The notes beneath the pieces were generated by a model, which saw only the letters and a list, made by a program, of their open reading frames with translations, was not told the origin of the DNA and did not search any database. A stretch of 64,000 nucleotides of DNA from assembly GCA_002347565.1 (NCBI GenBank), contig DDXR01000076.1, positions 42,570-106,569 on the forward strand, given 5' to 3'. This DNA comes from a bacterium UBP2_UBA2255. GTDB taxonomy: Bacteria; Edwardsbacteria; AC1; EtOH8. Within the stretch, counting starts at the first letter, position 1, and every line of letters starts with the position of its first letter. The position numbers and the translations under genes were made by a program. This document shows positions 50,510 to 58,286 of the stretch, piece after piece.

Positions 50510-51766
50510 ATGAAGCACCGTTACCCGCCCGCCGCTTTCTTCGCCCGCAACCGCGAGGCTTTCATCGGGCAGATGGCGCCCGGCAGCGCCGCACTGTTCC
50601 GCGCCCCGGACCCGGCCCGCAAGAACGCCGACGAATCCCATCCCTACGAGCCGGACAGCGGCTTCTTCTACCTGACCGGCATCGAGGCCCCGCTCTCGGC
50701 ACTGCTGCTGCACCCCGGCAGCCAGCGGTCGAAGCAGACGCTGTTCATCGAGAAGGCGGACCCCCGGATCGAGCAGTGGACCGGCAGGCGGATGACCGCC
50801 GACGAGGCCAAGGCCCGCAGCGGCGCCGACTCGGTCGGCTTCATCGACCAGCTGGAACAGGCCCTGGCCTTGGCGCTGGGCGCGGTCGAGGCCCTCTACA
50901 TCTCCTACCCTGCGGTGGCGCTGGATGCGCCGCTGCCGGCCGAGCTGCAGTTCGTGAACCGGGTCCGGGAGCGCTTCCCGCACCTGCGGATCGTCCGGGC
51001 CGACCCCCTGATCGCCGCGCAGCGGGCGGTCAAGGCGCCGGAGGAACTCGGCCTGCTGCGGGAGGCGGTGCGGATCACCGGCGCGGGGCTGGCCGCGGCC
51101 ATGCGGGCCGCCGGGCCGGGCGTCCACGAGTTCGAGCTGCAAGCGATCATCGAGAGGACCTACCGGGACCTGCGGTCGGAGGACGTCGGCTTCCGGACCA
51201 TCGTGGCATCGGGGGCCAACGCCTGCACCCTGCACTACGAGGCCAACGACTGCCCGATCGCCGACGGGGCGCTGGTGCTGGTCGACACCGGCGCCGACTA
51301 CTGCCACTACACCGCCGACATTACCCGCACCTTCCCGGCCGGCGGGACGTTCTCGCCGCGGCAGCGCGAAGTCTACCAGAAGGTGCTGGATGCGCAGCAG
51401 CGGACAATCGCGCTGGTCAGGCCCGGGACGACGCTGGCCGAGCTGAACAAGCGGACGAGGGAGATGCTGGTCGAGGCCTGCAAGTCGATCGGCTTGGCCA
51501 AGGAGAAGTACGAGGAGTACTACACCCACATCCCGCACGGCGTCAGCCACCACCTGGGGCTGGACGCCCACGACGTCATCGACCTGCGGGACGGCCCGCT
51601 GGCGCCCGGGAACGTGATCACGGTCGAGCCCGGCCTGTACATCCCGGCCGAGGGCCTGGGCGTGCGGATCGAGGACGACGTGCTGGTGACCGAAACCGGC
51701 TGCGAGGTTCTGTCCAAGGGCATTCCCAAGGAGGTTGACGAGATCGAAGCGCTGATGAAGAAATGA
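50510..51766 (+). CDS. pepP: Xaa-Pro aminopeptidase (M24B)
   Basis: A 418-residue cytoplasmic metallopeptidase that removes N-terminal residues preceding proline. The N-terminal aminopeptidase-P domain (HPYEPDSGFFYLTGIEAP) precedes the pita-bread catalytic domain with metal ligands in LVDTGADYCHYTADITRTF (two Asp), HGVSHHLGLDAHD (His), VEPGLYIP (Glu) and RIEDDVLVT (Glu). Length is normal. The CGAGGA site is close to the ATG. Confidence 0.93.
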   Translation: MKHRYPPAAFFARNREAFIGQMAPGSAALFRAPDPARKNADESHPYEPDSGFFYLTGIEAPLSALLLHPGSQRSKQTLFIEKADPRIEQWTGRRMTADEAKARSGADSVGFIDQLEQALALALGAVEALYISYPAVALDAPLPAELQFVNRVRERFPHLRIVRADPLIAAQRAVKAPEELGLLREAVRITGAGLAAAMRAAGPGVHEFELQAIIERTYRDLRSEDVGFRTIVASGANACTLHYEANDCPIADGALVLVDTGADYCHYTADITRTFPAGGTFSPRQREVYQKVLDAQQRTIALVRPGTTLAELNKRTREMLVEACKSIGLAKEKYEEYYTHIPHGVSHHLGLDAHDVIDLRDGPLAPGNVITVEPGLYIPAEGLGVRIEDDVLVTETGCEVLSKGIPKEVDEIEALMKK

Positions 51767-51995
51767 CCGGTCATCTTTTCCCCTGTTGCTTTCTTGTAAC
51801 CAAGAAAGTAACCAGAGAAGTTCCGGGGTCTTTCAACTTTCCGTGATACCGAACCGTTCGTTCAGCTCATTTTGGATCATCGCATATATTTCTTCATCAT
51901 CGCCTCTCAGGCCGGCGAAAGCCCCCGGACCCGCTGCGTTCGGTCAACGCTTGGCCCTGACCATCACGCAGTAGGGCGGGATCAGCTATCGGCAC

Positions 51996-52024
51996 TTGAA
52001 ATATCACCGGGAAATGGTTATACT
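51996..52024 (+). promoter_or_regulatory. Probable promoter of the tmRNA gene
   Basis: TTGAAA (51996-52001), a 17-base spacer, and TATACT (52019-52024). The mature tmRNA begins about 63 bases after the predicted start of transcription, leaving a leader that includes a repeat. Confidence 0.65.
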
Positions 52025-52036
52025 TACTTTGCTTCT

Positions 52037-52083
52037 CAGTTTCCCTCTCCGCACCGGGGAGGGAACAAAGGGAGGGGTCAACA
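52037..52083. repeat. Palindromic repeat, family 2, copy 3 (degenerate)
   Basis: TTTCCCTCTCCGCACCGGGGAGGGAACAAAGGGAGGGGTCAAC. Shares the CCCTC...GAGGG core and the AGGGAGGGGTCAAC end with the copies at 11345 and 12303. It lies in the tmRNA leader. Confidence 0.6.
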
Positions 52084-52093
52084 TCAATATCAA

Positions 52094-52446
52094 GGGGGCG
52101 ACAGGTTTCGACGGCTAAGCAGGGGTTCGGGTGGCATGCCGAGAACGCCAGAGGGCTCGTTAAAATGCTGGCAAGCCAAGTAACTGGCTCGTATAATTAC
52201 GCCCTGGCGGCTTAAGATAGCTGCCATGCCGCTGTAGGTCTCCGCCCATCGGGCTTATAGACGGCACCGTTTAGATAGGCTGGTCCGGTCCTTGGCCCCA
52301 GGGGGCCGGACGAGATTCATGGGGATGCTCCGGGCGGGACCGTGTTTATGCGGGCCCGGCCGGATAAGACAAAACATAGACTAAGCATGTAGAGGCCTGG
52401 GCTGCTCCTTTTCCGGACGCGGGTTCAAATCCCGCCGCCTCCACCA
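52094..52446 (+). ncRNA. ssrA: tmRNA (one-piece)
   Basis: Rescues ribosomes stalled on broken messages. The 5' end GGGGGCG (52094-52100) pairs with CGCCTCC (52436-52442), and ACCA ends at 52446. The conserved GACAGGTTTCGACGG follows the 5' arm, and the T arm is GGGTTCAAATCCC. The resume codon is taken as GCA at 52171, and the tag frame stops with TAA at 52213-52215. This gives the tag ASQVTGSYNYALAA, with the usual protease-directing ALAA end. Length is 353 bases. Pseudoknot regions are present but were not folded in detail. Confidence 0.95.
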
Positions 52447-52450
52447 ATAC

Positions 52451-52479
52451 GACAGCCGGCCGCGCAGCGGCCGGCTGTC
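52451..52479 (+). terminator. Strong hairpin after tmRNA
   Basis: GACAGCCGGCCGC-GCA-GCGGCCGGCTGTC, a perfect 13-bp stem 5 bases after the tmRNA end. No U tract follows directly; the second hairpin (52493) may complete termination. Confidence 0.6.
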
Positions 52480-52492
52480 ATCGCCGGGAACG

Positions 52493-52530
52493 TTAAAGGG
52501 GCCGTCCTGTTTCCAGGACGGCCCCTTTAA
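52493..52530. terminator. Bidirectional terminator between tmRNA and the sigma gene
   Basis: TTAAAGGGGCCGTCCTG (52493-52509), loop TTTC, and the exact complement (52514-52530). A and T ends on both sides make it usable by both converging transcripts. Confidence 0.82.
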
Positions 52531-52579
52531 CTGGATTCCCGTTCCCCGCTTTCGCGACGATAGGCTTCACGGGAATGAT

Positions 52580-52616
52580 CTGCCAGCACAACCTCCGCGT
52601 CTCCGTGCTTCTGTGG
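52580..52616. repeat. Degenerate intergenic repeat (CTCCGTGCTTCTGTGG type)
   Basis: AACCTCCGCGTCTCCGTGCT followed by TCTGTGGCAAATGG. The 3' part closely matches the end of the element at 44938-45036 (TTCCGTGCTTCAGTGG). Confidence 0.45.
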
Positions 52617-52626
52617 CAAATGGTTG

Positions 52627-53523
52627 TCAGCTCAGGTACGCCTTCAGCCTGCCCGTCTCCTGCGCGATCCGCAGCTTCTTCAGCGCCCGCTCCTTGAGCT
52701 GCCGCACCCGCTCGCGCGAGATGGACAGCGCCTTGCCGATCGAGTCCAGCGTGCCCTCGTCGTCGCCCTCCAGGCCGTAGTAGAGCTTCAGCACCTTCTC
52801 CTCGCGCGGGGTCAGCACCGCCAGCGCCAGCTTCAGGTCGCGCGACAGCGTCTTGCCCTTCAGCGCCTCCTCGGGGGAGGCCACCGCCGTGTCCTCCAGC
52901 ACCTGGGACAGGCTCTTGTCCTCGCCGTCCGCGGACTGCCGGTCCAGCGACACCTCGTTGGAGCTGTAGCCAAGCAGCTCGGCCACCTCGGCGGCCGGCA
53001 GCTTGGCCGCCTTGGCGATCTGCGACAGGTTGGGCTTCTGGCGCGGATTGTCGGGGTCGTTCTGCAGCCGCCGCACCGCCTTGTTGATCCGGGTCAGCTG
53101 ATCGATGCGGTTCATCGGCAGGCGGATCGTCCGCGTGCCCTCGGCGATGGCCTTGAGGATGGCCTGGCGGATCCACCACACCGCGTAGGTGTTGAAGCGG
53201 TAGCCGCGGCTGGCGTCGAACCGCTGCACCGCTTTCATCAGCCCGACGTTGCCCTCGTTGATCAGGTCGACCAGCGACAGGCCGCGGCCCTGGAACTCCT
53301 TGGCCACCGAGACCACGAACCGCAGGTTGCACTCGGCCAGCCGGTCGATGGCCCGCTGGTCGCCGCCCTTGGCGCGCAGCGCCAGGTCCAGCTCCTGCCG
53401 CTCGGTAAGGACTGGCATCCGGCTTATTTCGCGCAGGTAGATGTCCAGCGAAGGGTCGTCGTGGGAGGACGGCTGCGCGGGCCGGTCCAGCGTCATGGTG
53501 TCCTGCTCGAGTTCGTCGTACAT
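52627..53523 (-). CDS. RpoD/SigA-family sigma factor (short, without region 1.1)
   Basis: A 298-residue sigma-70 factor. Region 1.2 (DPSLDIYLREISRMPVLT), region 2 (NLRFVVSVAKEFQGRGLSLVDLINEGNVGLMKAVQRFD, then FNTYAVWWIRQAI), region 3 (RQKPNLSQIAKAAKLP) and region 4 (LDSIGKALSISRERVRQLKERALKKLR) are all present. It lacks the acidic region 1.1, so it could be the primary factor of a lineage with a short form, or a group 2 alternative. It lies 32 bases downstream of htrA in an operon beginning with hspR, so heat induction is likely. Confidence 0.93.
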   Translation of the reverse strand: MYDELEQDTMTLDRPAQPSSHDDPSLDIYLREISRMPVLTERQELDLALRAKGGDQRAIDRLAECNLRFVVSVAKEFQGRGLSLVDLINEGNVGLMKAVQRFDASRGYRFNTYAVWWIRQAILKAIAEGTRTIRLPMNRIDQLTRINKAVRRLQNDPDNPRQKPNLSQIAKAAKLPAAEVAELLGYSSNEVSLDRQSADGEDKSLSQVLEDTAVASPEEALKGKTLSRDLKLALAVLTPREEKVLKLYYGLEGDDEGTLDSIGKALSISRERVRQLKERALKKLRIAQETGRLKAYLS

Positions 53524-53555
53524 GGCCGTATCCTGGTTCGGGTTCTGGGCGCCCG

Positions 53556-55055
53556 CTATTTCGCCGGCTTGACCGCCACGAAATACATGGCGTCGCCCCG
53601 CTTGATCAGGAACACCCGGGGCCGGCCGCCGGCCGCCGCCTGGGCCGCGGCCTGGTAGTCGTCGACGCCCCGGATCGCCCGGTCGTCAATCTTCCTGATG
53701 ACATCACCGGCCCGCAGCCCGGCCTCGTCCGCCGGGGAGCCCGGCTCGATGTCGCGGATGACCACTCCCTGCCGCTCCCGGATGCCCATCTGCTGGGCCT
53801 CGGGCGAATTGACGGCCAGCACCCTGCGGATGCCCAGCCACGGCCTGTCGTCCCTGGGGGCGGCTGGACGGGCCGCGGTCTCATCCGGCAGCTCGCCGAT
53901 GGCGGCCTTGAGCCTGATCTCCTTCCTGTCGCGGATCACCACCAGCTCCACCTTGGCGCCGACACCGGTCTCGGCCACCATCTGGCGGAACTTGTCGACG
54001 CCGGCCACCGGCTTGCCGTCGAACCTGACGATGACATCGCCCTGCTCCAGCCCGGCCCGGCTGGCCGGCGTCTCCTCCTGGACCGTGGCCACGATCACCC
54101 CGGCGGCGCCGCCCTTGAGCCCCAGCCCCTCGGCCAGCTCCCGGGTCACCTCCTGGGGCACGACCCCCAGGTAGCCCCGCACCACCTTCCCCTTGTCGAT
54201 CAGCTGGTCGGCCACCCGGCGGGCCATGTTGATGGGGATGGCAAAGCCGATTCCCTGCCCGGCCGGGTTGATGGCGGTGTTGATGCCGATCACCTCTCCC
54301 CGGATGTTGACCAGCGGCCCGCCGGAGTTGCCGTAGTTGATGGCGGCGTCGGTCTGGATGAAATCCTGGTACATCGGGCCGCCGCCGCCGATCGGCAGGC
54401 CGGAGCGCCCCTTGTAGGAAATGATGCCTTGGGTGACGGTGCGCTCCAGCCCGAAGGGGTTGCCGATGGCGATGGCGTAGTCGCCGACCTCCATGTCGTC
54501 CGAATTGCCCAGCGGGGCGACCTCGGCCTCGGACAATCCGCCCTTGAGGCTCTGGAGCCGGATCACGGCCACATCGGTGCGGGGGTCGGTGCCGATCACC
54601 TCGGCGGTCAGCTCGCGCTTGTCGGACAGCGTCACCGTCAGCTCGCCGCCCCCGGCCACGACGTGGTTGTTGGTCAAAATCAGGCCCGCACGGTCGATGA
54701 TGAAGCCCGAACCCTGGCCCTCCTGCACCCGCTGCTGGCGGGGCGCCTGCTGGCGGGGCTGTTCGCCGAAGAAATCGCGGAAGAAGTCGTCGAACGGACC
54801 GAAGTGCTGGGCGCCGGGCACGTCGACCAGCTTCTTGGAGCGGATGTTGACCACCGCCGGCGCCACCTTCTTGGCCACGGACACGAACGGGCTCCTGCCG
54901 TCCGCGGCCGGCGGCGGGACTGAACCGGTGTCGGCCCGCCCGCAGGCCGTCCAGTTGAAGCCCGAGGCGATGATGATGCCGGCCAGCAGGCACAGCGGCC
55001 CGACCGCCAGGGCGCGCCGGTTCTCAATCCAGAACGTCTTGATCCGGTTCTTCAT
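53556..55055 (-). CDS. HtrA/DegP-type serine protease with two PDZ domains
   Basis: A 499-residue envelope protease and chaperone. An N-terminal membrane anchor or signal (about 15-32, with a Cys at 38) precedes the trypsin-like domain, with catalytic triad H131 (TNNHVV), D161 (RTDVAVI) and S244 (YGNSGGP). Two PDZ domains follow (about 300-375, with GVIVATV, and 400-490, with GVVIRDIEPGSPADEAGL). A Gln/Arg-rich loop near 100-115 is the usual LA-type insertion. The start overlaps the hspR gene by 32 bases, giving tight coupling to the heat-shock repressor. Confidence 0.95.
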   Translation of the reverse strand: MKNRIKTFWIENRRALAVGPLCLLAGIIIASGFNWTACGRADTGSVPPPAADGRSPFVSVAKKVAPAVVNIRSKKLVDVPGAQHFGPFDDFFRDFFGEQPRQQAPRQQRVQEGQGSGFIIDRAGLILTNNHVVAGGGELTVTLSDKRELTAEVIGTDPRTDVAVIRLQSLKGGLSEAEVAPLGNSDDMEVGDYAIAIGNPFGLERTVTQGIISYKGRSGLPIGGGGPMYQDFIQTDAAINYGNSGGPLVNIRGEVIGINTAINPAGQGIGFAIPINMARRVADQLIDKGKVVRGYLGVVPQEVTRELAEGLGLKGGAAGVIVATVQEETPASRAGLEQGDVIVRFDGKPVAGVDKFRQMVAETGVGAKVELVVIRDRKEIRLKAAIGELPDETAARPAAPRDDRPWLGIRRVLAVNSPEAQQMGIRERQGVVIRDIEPGSPADEAGLRAGDVIRKIDDRAIRGVDDYQAAAQAAAGGRPRVFLIKRGDAMYFVAVKPAK

Positions 55056-55377
55056 GCCGGTCCCCCTGCTTGAGGTTGATGGTTCCTTCGCTGATCCTGT
55101 GACTACGCAGGTCGCCCCGGATTTGTTCCGAGCCCTGGGCCATCTTCAGAATCACCCTGGCGCCGTTGAGATTGACGCCCATGTCGCGGATGAGGTAGAG
55201 GATGTCCTCAAGCAGCTCGAGATCGGCCTGGGAATACATGCGGGAATGTCCCGAGACCCGGGCAGGGCACAGCAGGCCGCGGCGCTCGTAGATGCGCAGG
55301 GTCTGCTCGTGCACGCCGGCGATCTTGGCCACCACGCTGATGGTGTACAGCGGCATCTGCCGGTCAGGCTGGATCAT
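55024..55377 (-). CDS. hspR: HspR-like MerR-family regulator
   Basis: A 117-residue MerR-family protein of the HspR type, a repressor of heat-shock genes that binds HAIR elements. The helix-turn-helix is LYTISVVAKIAGVHEQTLRIYERRGLLCPARVSGHSRMYS, followed by a wing and a short dimerisation helix (LELLEDILYLIRDMGVNLNGARVILK). It lies at the head of the htrA-sigma operon. The Hsp20 gene upstream on the same strand has a matching HAIR operator at 56117-56139. Confidence 0.9.
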   Translation of the reverse strand: MIQPDRQMPLYTISVVAKIAGVHEQTLRIYERRGLLCPARVSGHSRMYSQADLELLEDILYLIRDMGVNLNGARVILKMAQGSEQIRGDLRSHRISEGTINLKQGDRHEEPDQDVLD

Positions 55378-55424
55378 GCCTCAAGGCTCGATAACGAATG
55401 AAAGGGAGTTGAACATGGACCGGG

Positions 55425-55605
55425 GAACTCATAATGAAACCAGGAAGCCAAGAATGAGTTTTCTTGCATTCATGGCCTCCTTATAAACAAAGAATTTTGG
55501 GACCCATCCACAGATGGCACCGATCGACACAGATTCTTAAAATGAACCAGGAAACAATGAATCCAAAATATCATGCATTCATGGTTTCCTTATAAAGGCT
55601 TCTAT
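55425..55605. repeat. Pair of related hairpin repeats with a degenerate interior
   Basis: Two related units (55432-55490 and 55540-55597). Each starts ATGAA(A)CCAGGAA, ends GCATTCATGG...TCCTTATAAA, and can fold on itself because the two ends are complementary (AGGAAGCCA / TGGCCTCCT). Between them is a CCACAGATGGCACCGATCGACACAGATT stretch, also quasi-repetitive. The gap 55378-55616 has no gene. Confidence 0.6.
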
Positions 55606-55616
55606 GAGTTCGGCCA

Positions 55617-56072
55617 CTAATTGACCTCGATGGCGATCTCGCGCGGCTTGACCTCCTCGGACTTGGGGATGCGGATGGTCAGCACGCCGTTCTCGTAGGC
55701 GGCCTTGGTCTTGCCCGACTGGACCTCGGTGGGGAGCCGGATGATGCGCTGGAACTTGCCGTAGGTGCGCTCGATGCGGTGGTAGGTCTTGTCCTTGGTA
55801 TCCTCGTCGTGGTGGCGCTCGCCGGAGATCGACAGCACGTCGGCGGTGATCTGGATCTTGATGTCCTCCTTGGTCATGCCGGGGATCTCGGCCTTGACCA
55901 CCAGCTCGTCCTTGGTCTCCTCGATGTCCATCAGCGGCGCCCACAGACCTTCGACCAATGCACGCCGTCCCGGAACCCGCCCGAAGAAATCGGTGAACAC
56001 GCGGTTCATATCGTCATGGAAAGCCTGCATCTCGTTGAACGGGTTCCATTTGACCAGATCATTCGGAGTCAT
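55617..56072 (-). CDS. Small heat-shock protein Hsp20
   Basis: A 151-residue alpha-crystallin-domain chaperone that holds unfolded proteins. An N-terminal arm (NPFNEMQAFHDDMNRVFTDFFG) precedes the crystallin domain (MDIEETKDELVVKAEIPGMTKEDIKI... to AAYENGVLTIRIPK), and a C-terminal IAIEVN tail carries an I-x-I-like motif. A strong promoter with an embedded HAIR operator lies 37 bases upstream. Confidence 0.95.
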   Translation of the reverse strand: MTPNDLVKWNPFNEMQAFHDDMNRVFTDFFGRVPGRRALVEGLWAPLMDIEETKDELVVKAEIPGMTKEDIKIQITADVLSISGERHHDEDTKDKTYHRIERTYGKFQRIIRLPTEVQSGKTKAAYENGVLTIRIPKSEEVKPREIAIEVN

Positions 56073-56108
56073 GTCGGTTTTCCTTTCCTGTTATTGTATT
56101 CTTGGCTA

Positions 56109-56139
56109 ATTATAATACTTGAGCGTTCTTTTGTCAAGT
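56109..56139 (-). promoter_or_regulatory. Hsp20 promoter with embedded HspR (HAIR) operator
   Basis: On the minus strand TTGACA (56137-56132), a 17-base spacer, and TATAAT (56114-56109). Within it, the inverted repeat ACTTGA-N11-TCAAGT (56117-56139) has the arms and spacing of the HAIR consensus CTTGAGT-N7-ACTCAAG. The operator covers the -35 box and spacer. Confidence 0.85.
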
Positions 56140-56166
56140 CCTTTGACATTGACAAAATGATTTATT

Positions 56167-56197
56167 TTGATAAATTCGTAATTCATTATTGTATAAT
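56167..56197 (+). promoter_or_regulatory. Possible promoter of the lipoprotein gene
   Basis: TTGATA (56167-56172), a 19-base spacer, and TATAAT (56192-56197). The spacer is long but the -10 is consensus. It leaves a leader of nearly 100 bases with small repeated words (TATTGAACG twice). Confidence 0.5.
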
Positions 56198-56299
56198 GTA
56201 TTGAACGCAATTATTACGGGAACCTGGTGACAAGGTACAGTCTCTAACGGTATTGAACGGTTAAAACCGCAATAACTAACACGCAAACGGGGGAAGACC

Positions 56300-57229
56300 A
56301 TGAAAAAGCTGCTCACTTTGGCGATGCTACTCGCTATCGGGTCATGCCTGGCGTTGACCGGCTGCAGCAAAACCACCTCTCCGGCGGCGATCGATGATGA
56401 TGCCGCCATCAACACGGTGCTCTCCCTCTCCGGCTACTCCACATCGGACAATTACGGGGACGACGGCACCGCGGCCGTCTCGTATGCCGCGGCCAAGGAT
56501 TCCTTCCCGTCCTACATCAAGTGGCGCCGTCGCATCACGTCGATCACCCGCAACGTCTCCATCAGCTACGATTCGGCCAACGCCGTGGCCCTGGCCGCCA
56601 TCACCGTCGACTACTACGGCCGGCTGATCGTCGACAACAACAACGATGGCGACCTGGCCGACACGCTGGTCCGGCCGCTGCACGACCGGGGCGTGCGCTA
56701 CGTCCGGCTGCGCAAGGTGGGCGAACGCTGGCGGGTCTGGGGCTGCTCACCGCTGGAGATCGCCACGGTCGCGCCGCAGAACGCGGTGTCCATCGACAGC
56801 GTGCGGGTGGCCGGAGTGTACGACGGCCAGAACCGCGAGTGGCTGTTCAACGGCTCGGTCTTCAACCAGATCCGGCTGCGCGAGAACATGCCGCTGCTGG
56901 ACGAGAACTCCTCGGTGACGCTGACCGTCTGGGGCCGGCTCCAGGACCCCGCCGACTCGATGTGGGCCTTCCTGCACCGGCGCGTCCCGCAGCTCGGCGG
57001 GCTGCTCTACCACCTGCGCGAGCCGCTGGCACGCACCAGCGTCTTTGTTTTCACCAAGACCTGGACCATCGCCAGCGACAATATCACGTTCCGGCCGGCG
57101 CTGCGCCACGCCTGCGTCGACGCGATCCTGGGATCGACGTTGTTCGACACCACGGCCGCGGCCGAATACTCGGCCCGGCTGTGGACCATGCCGTACATCG
57201 TCAAGGCGGCAGCCGACACCCTGCCCTGA
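56300..57229 (+). CDS. Lipoprotein of unknown function
   Basis: A 309-residue lipoprotein with lipobox Cys at residue 22 (ALTGC), followed by a mature domain of beta strands (TRNVSISYDSANAVALAAITVDYYGRLIVDNNNDGDLAD, RGVRYVRLRKVGERWRVWGCSPLEI, SSVTLTVWGRL). Two Cys besides the lipid-modified one are present. I recognise no family. It is the only gene on its transcript until the next promoter. Confidence 0.65.
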   Translation: MKKLLTLAMLLAIGSCLALTGCSKTTSPAAIDDDAAINTVLSLSGYSTSDNYGDDGTAAVSYAAAKDSFPSYIKWRRRITSITRNVSISYDSANAVALAAITVDYYGRLIVDNNNDGDLADTLVRPLHDRGVRYVRLRKVGERWRVWGCSPLEIATVAPQNAVSIDSVRVAGVYDGQNREWLFNGSVFNQIRLRENMPLLDENSSVTLTVWGRLQDPADSMWAFLHRRVPQLGGLLYHLREPLARTSVFVFTKTWTIASDNITFRPALRHACVDAILGSTLFDTTAAAEYSARLWTMPYIVKAAADTLP

Positions 57230-57242
57230 ACGCAGAAAAAGC

Positions 57243-57284
57243 TTGCCAAACGGGTTCCCCGCTGGTATACTGGCGGGGAACCCG
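57243..57284 (+). promoter_or_regulatory. Promoter inside a perfect 12-bp palindrome
   Basis: TTGCCA (57243-57248), a 17-base spacer, and TATACT (57266-57271). CGGGTTCCCCGC (57251-57262) and its complement GCGGGGAACCCG (57273-57284) flank the -10 box, which sits in the 10-base loop. It may act as operator or as the terminator of the preceding gene. Confidence 0.55.
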
Positions 57285-57305
57285 TCCGCATGAGAGGAGA
57301 CAAGC

Positions 57306-57785
57306 ATGAGAACAACGACCCTGGCCCTGCTGCTGGTCGCGGCCTTGCTCGCCGCTGTTGCCCCGTTGTCCGCCGACGTCGACGTCAACGTCAACATCGG
57401 CCTGCCGGTGGTGGTGCTGGACGGCGAGCCGGAGCTGACGGTGATCCCCGGCACCTATGTCTACTTCATCTTCGGCCGCGACGACGACTTCTTCTTCTAC
57501 CGGGGATACTGGTGGCGTCTGCACGGCAAGAAGTGGTTCCGCGCGGCCGGCTACAACGGGCCGTGGGTGATCATCGCGCCGGGCAGGGTGCCCCGGCCGT
57601 TCCTGCGGCTGCCCGGCGGCTGGCGCTCGCTCCCGCCCGGCCACGCCCGGCTGAAGTGGGCCGAGGTCAAGCACGGCTGGAAGCAGTGGGAGAAGGAGCG
57701 GCGCTGGGACGCCAAGCCCGGCAGGCAGGACAATCCCAGGGGCGGCAAGGGCAGTTCCGGCAAGCCGCACGGCAAACGGAAGTAA
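57306..57785 (+). CDS. Small exported basic protein (YXWGXW-like)
   Basis: A 159-residue protein with a signal peptide (residues 1-23, ending PLSA) and a Trp/Tyr-rich core (YFIFGRDDDFFFYRGYWWRL, KKWFRAAGYNGPWVII), similar in character to YXWGXW-repeat proteins of the envelope. A C-terminal basic tail (RQDNPRGGKGSSGKPHGKRK) could bind DNA, polysaccharide or membrane. Function unknown. Confidence 0.65.
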   Translation: MRTTTLALLLVAALLAAVAPLSADVDVNVNIGLPVVVLDGEPELTVIPGTYVYFIFGRDDDFFFYRGYWWRLHGKKWFRAAGYNGPWVIIAPGRVPRPFLRLPGGWRSLPPGHARLKWAEVKHGWKQWEKERRWDAKPGRQDNPRGGKGSSGKPHGKRK

Positions 57786-57810
57786 CGGCCCGGCCCGCGC
57801 CGCACCACGG

Positions 57811-57842
57811 CAAAGCCCCTGCGCCTACGCGCAGGGGCTTTG
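57811..57842. terminator. Bidirectional terminator between convergent genes
   Basis: CAAAGCCCCTGCGC-CTAC-GCGCAGGGGCTTTG, perfect 14-bp stem with A- and T-containing ends. Confidence 0.82.
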
Positions 57843-57862
57843 CGTTCCGATCCGGTCTGACG

Positions 57863-58225
57863 TCACTTGCCCGGCTCGTGTGAGGCGGCCATCTTACTGT
57901 GGCCCTCGAAGAACACATCGTTGTCGATGATGATGCCGCGGCACTTGACGTCCCCGGACAGCATGGCCCCGCTCTGCAGCTCGACCTTGTTGGCGGCGGT
58001 GACGTTGCCCGTCACCTTGCCACCGACGATGATGTCCTTGGCCCTGATCTCGGCTTTGAGCGCGCCGTCCTTGCCCACCACCAGAGTGCCGGCGGTCTCC
58101 AGCACGCCCTCGAACTCCCCGTCGACCCGCACGCCGCTCTCCGCCTTCAGCGTGCCGTTCCACTTGGTGCCCTTGGCCAGGATGGTGGAGAGCGCCCCGC
58201 CGCCGATGTCTGTCTTCTTGTCCAT
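57863..58225 (-). CDS. Bactofilin
   Basis: A 120-residue polymer-forming cytoskeletal protein. The right-handed beta-helix core is regular: LAKGTKWNGTLKAESGVRVDGEFEGVLETAGTLVVGKDGALKAEIRAKDIIVGGKVTGNVTAANKVEL, with a short C-terminal tail. It probably forms filaments at the inner membrane that organise envelope growth. It is the last gene of the carboxyltransferase cluster; a palindromic repeat (58241) lies 16 bases before its start. Confidence 0.92.
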   Translation of the reverse strand: MDKKTDIGGGALSTILAKGTKWNGTLKAESGVRVDGEFEGVLETAGTLVVGKDGALKAEIRAKDIIVGGKVTGNVTAANKVELQSGAMLSGDVKCRGIIIDNDVFFEGHSKMAASHEPGK

Positions 58226-58240
58226 GTCGATCCCTCTTCG

Positions 58241-58268
58241 GTTGGGGCGACCGGCCGGTCGCCCTTAC
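58241..58268. repeat. Intra-operonic palindromic repeat, family 1, copy 2
   Basis: GTTGGGGCGA, CCGGCCGGTC, GCCCTTAC: GGGCGACC/GGTCGCCC is a perfect palindrome. Located between the 5S-type subunit stop and the bactofilin start, same orientation as copies 1 and 3. Confidence 0.88.
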
Positions 58269-58286
58269 TTGGTTACTCGCCGCGCC

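Larger units (their letters stand above)
51767..52093. other. 327-base intergenic region, no supported gene
   Basis: Begins with a T-rich TTGCTTTCTTG/CAAGAAAG inverted motif (about 51786-51810). It then runs through AT-richer sequence with short open frames lacking ribosome-binding sites. It contains the tmRNA promoter (51996-52024) and a copy of repeat family 2 (52037-52083). Confidence 0.6.

Noticed and set aside
51786..51974. 62-codon frame downstream of pepP
   Set aside because: No ribosome-binding site and Ser/Pro low complexity; it lies in a repeat-bearing intergenic region.
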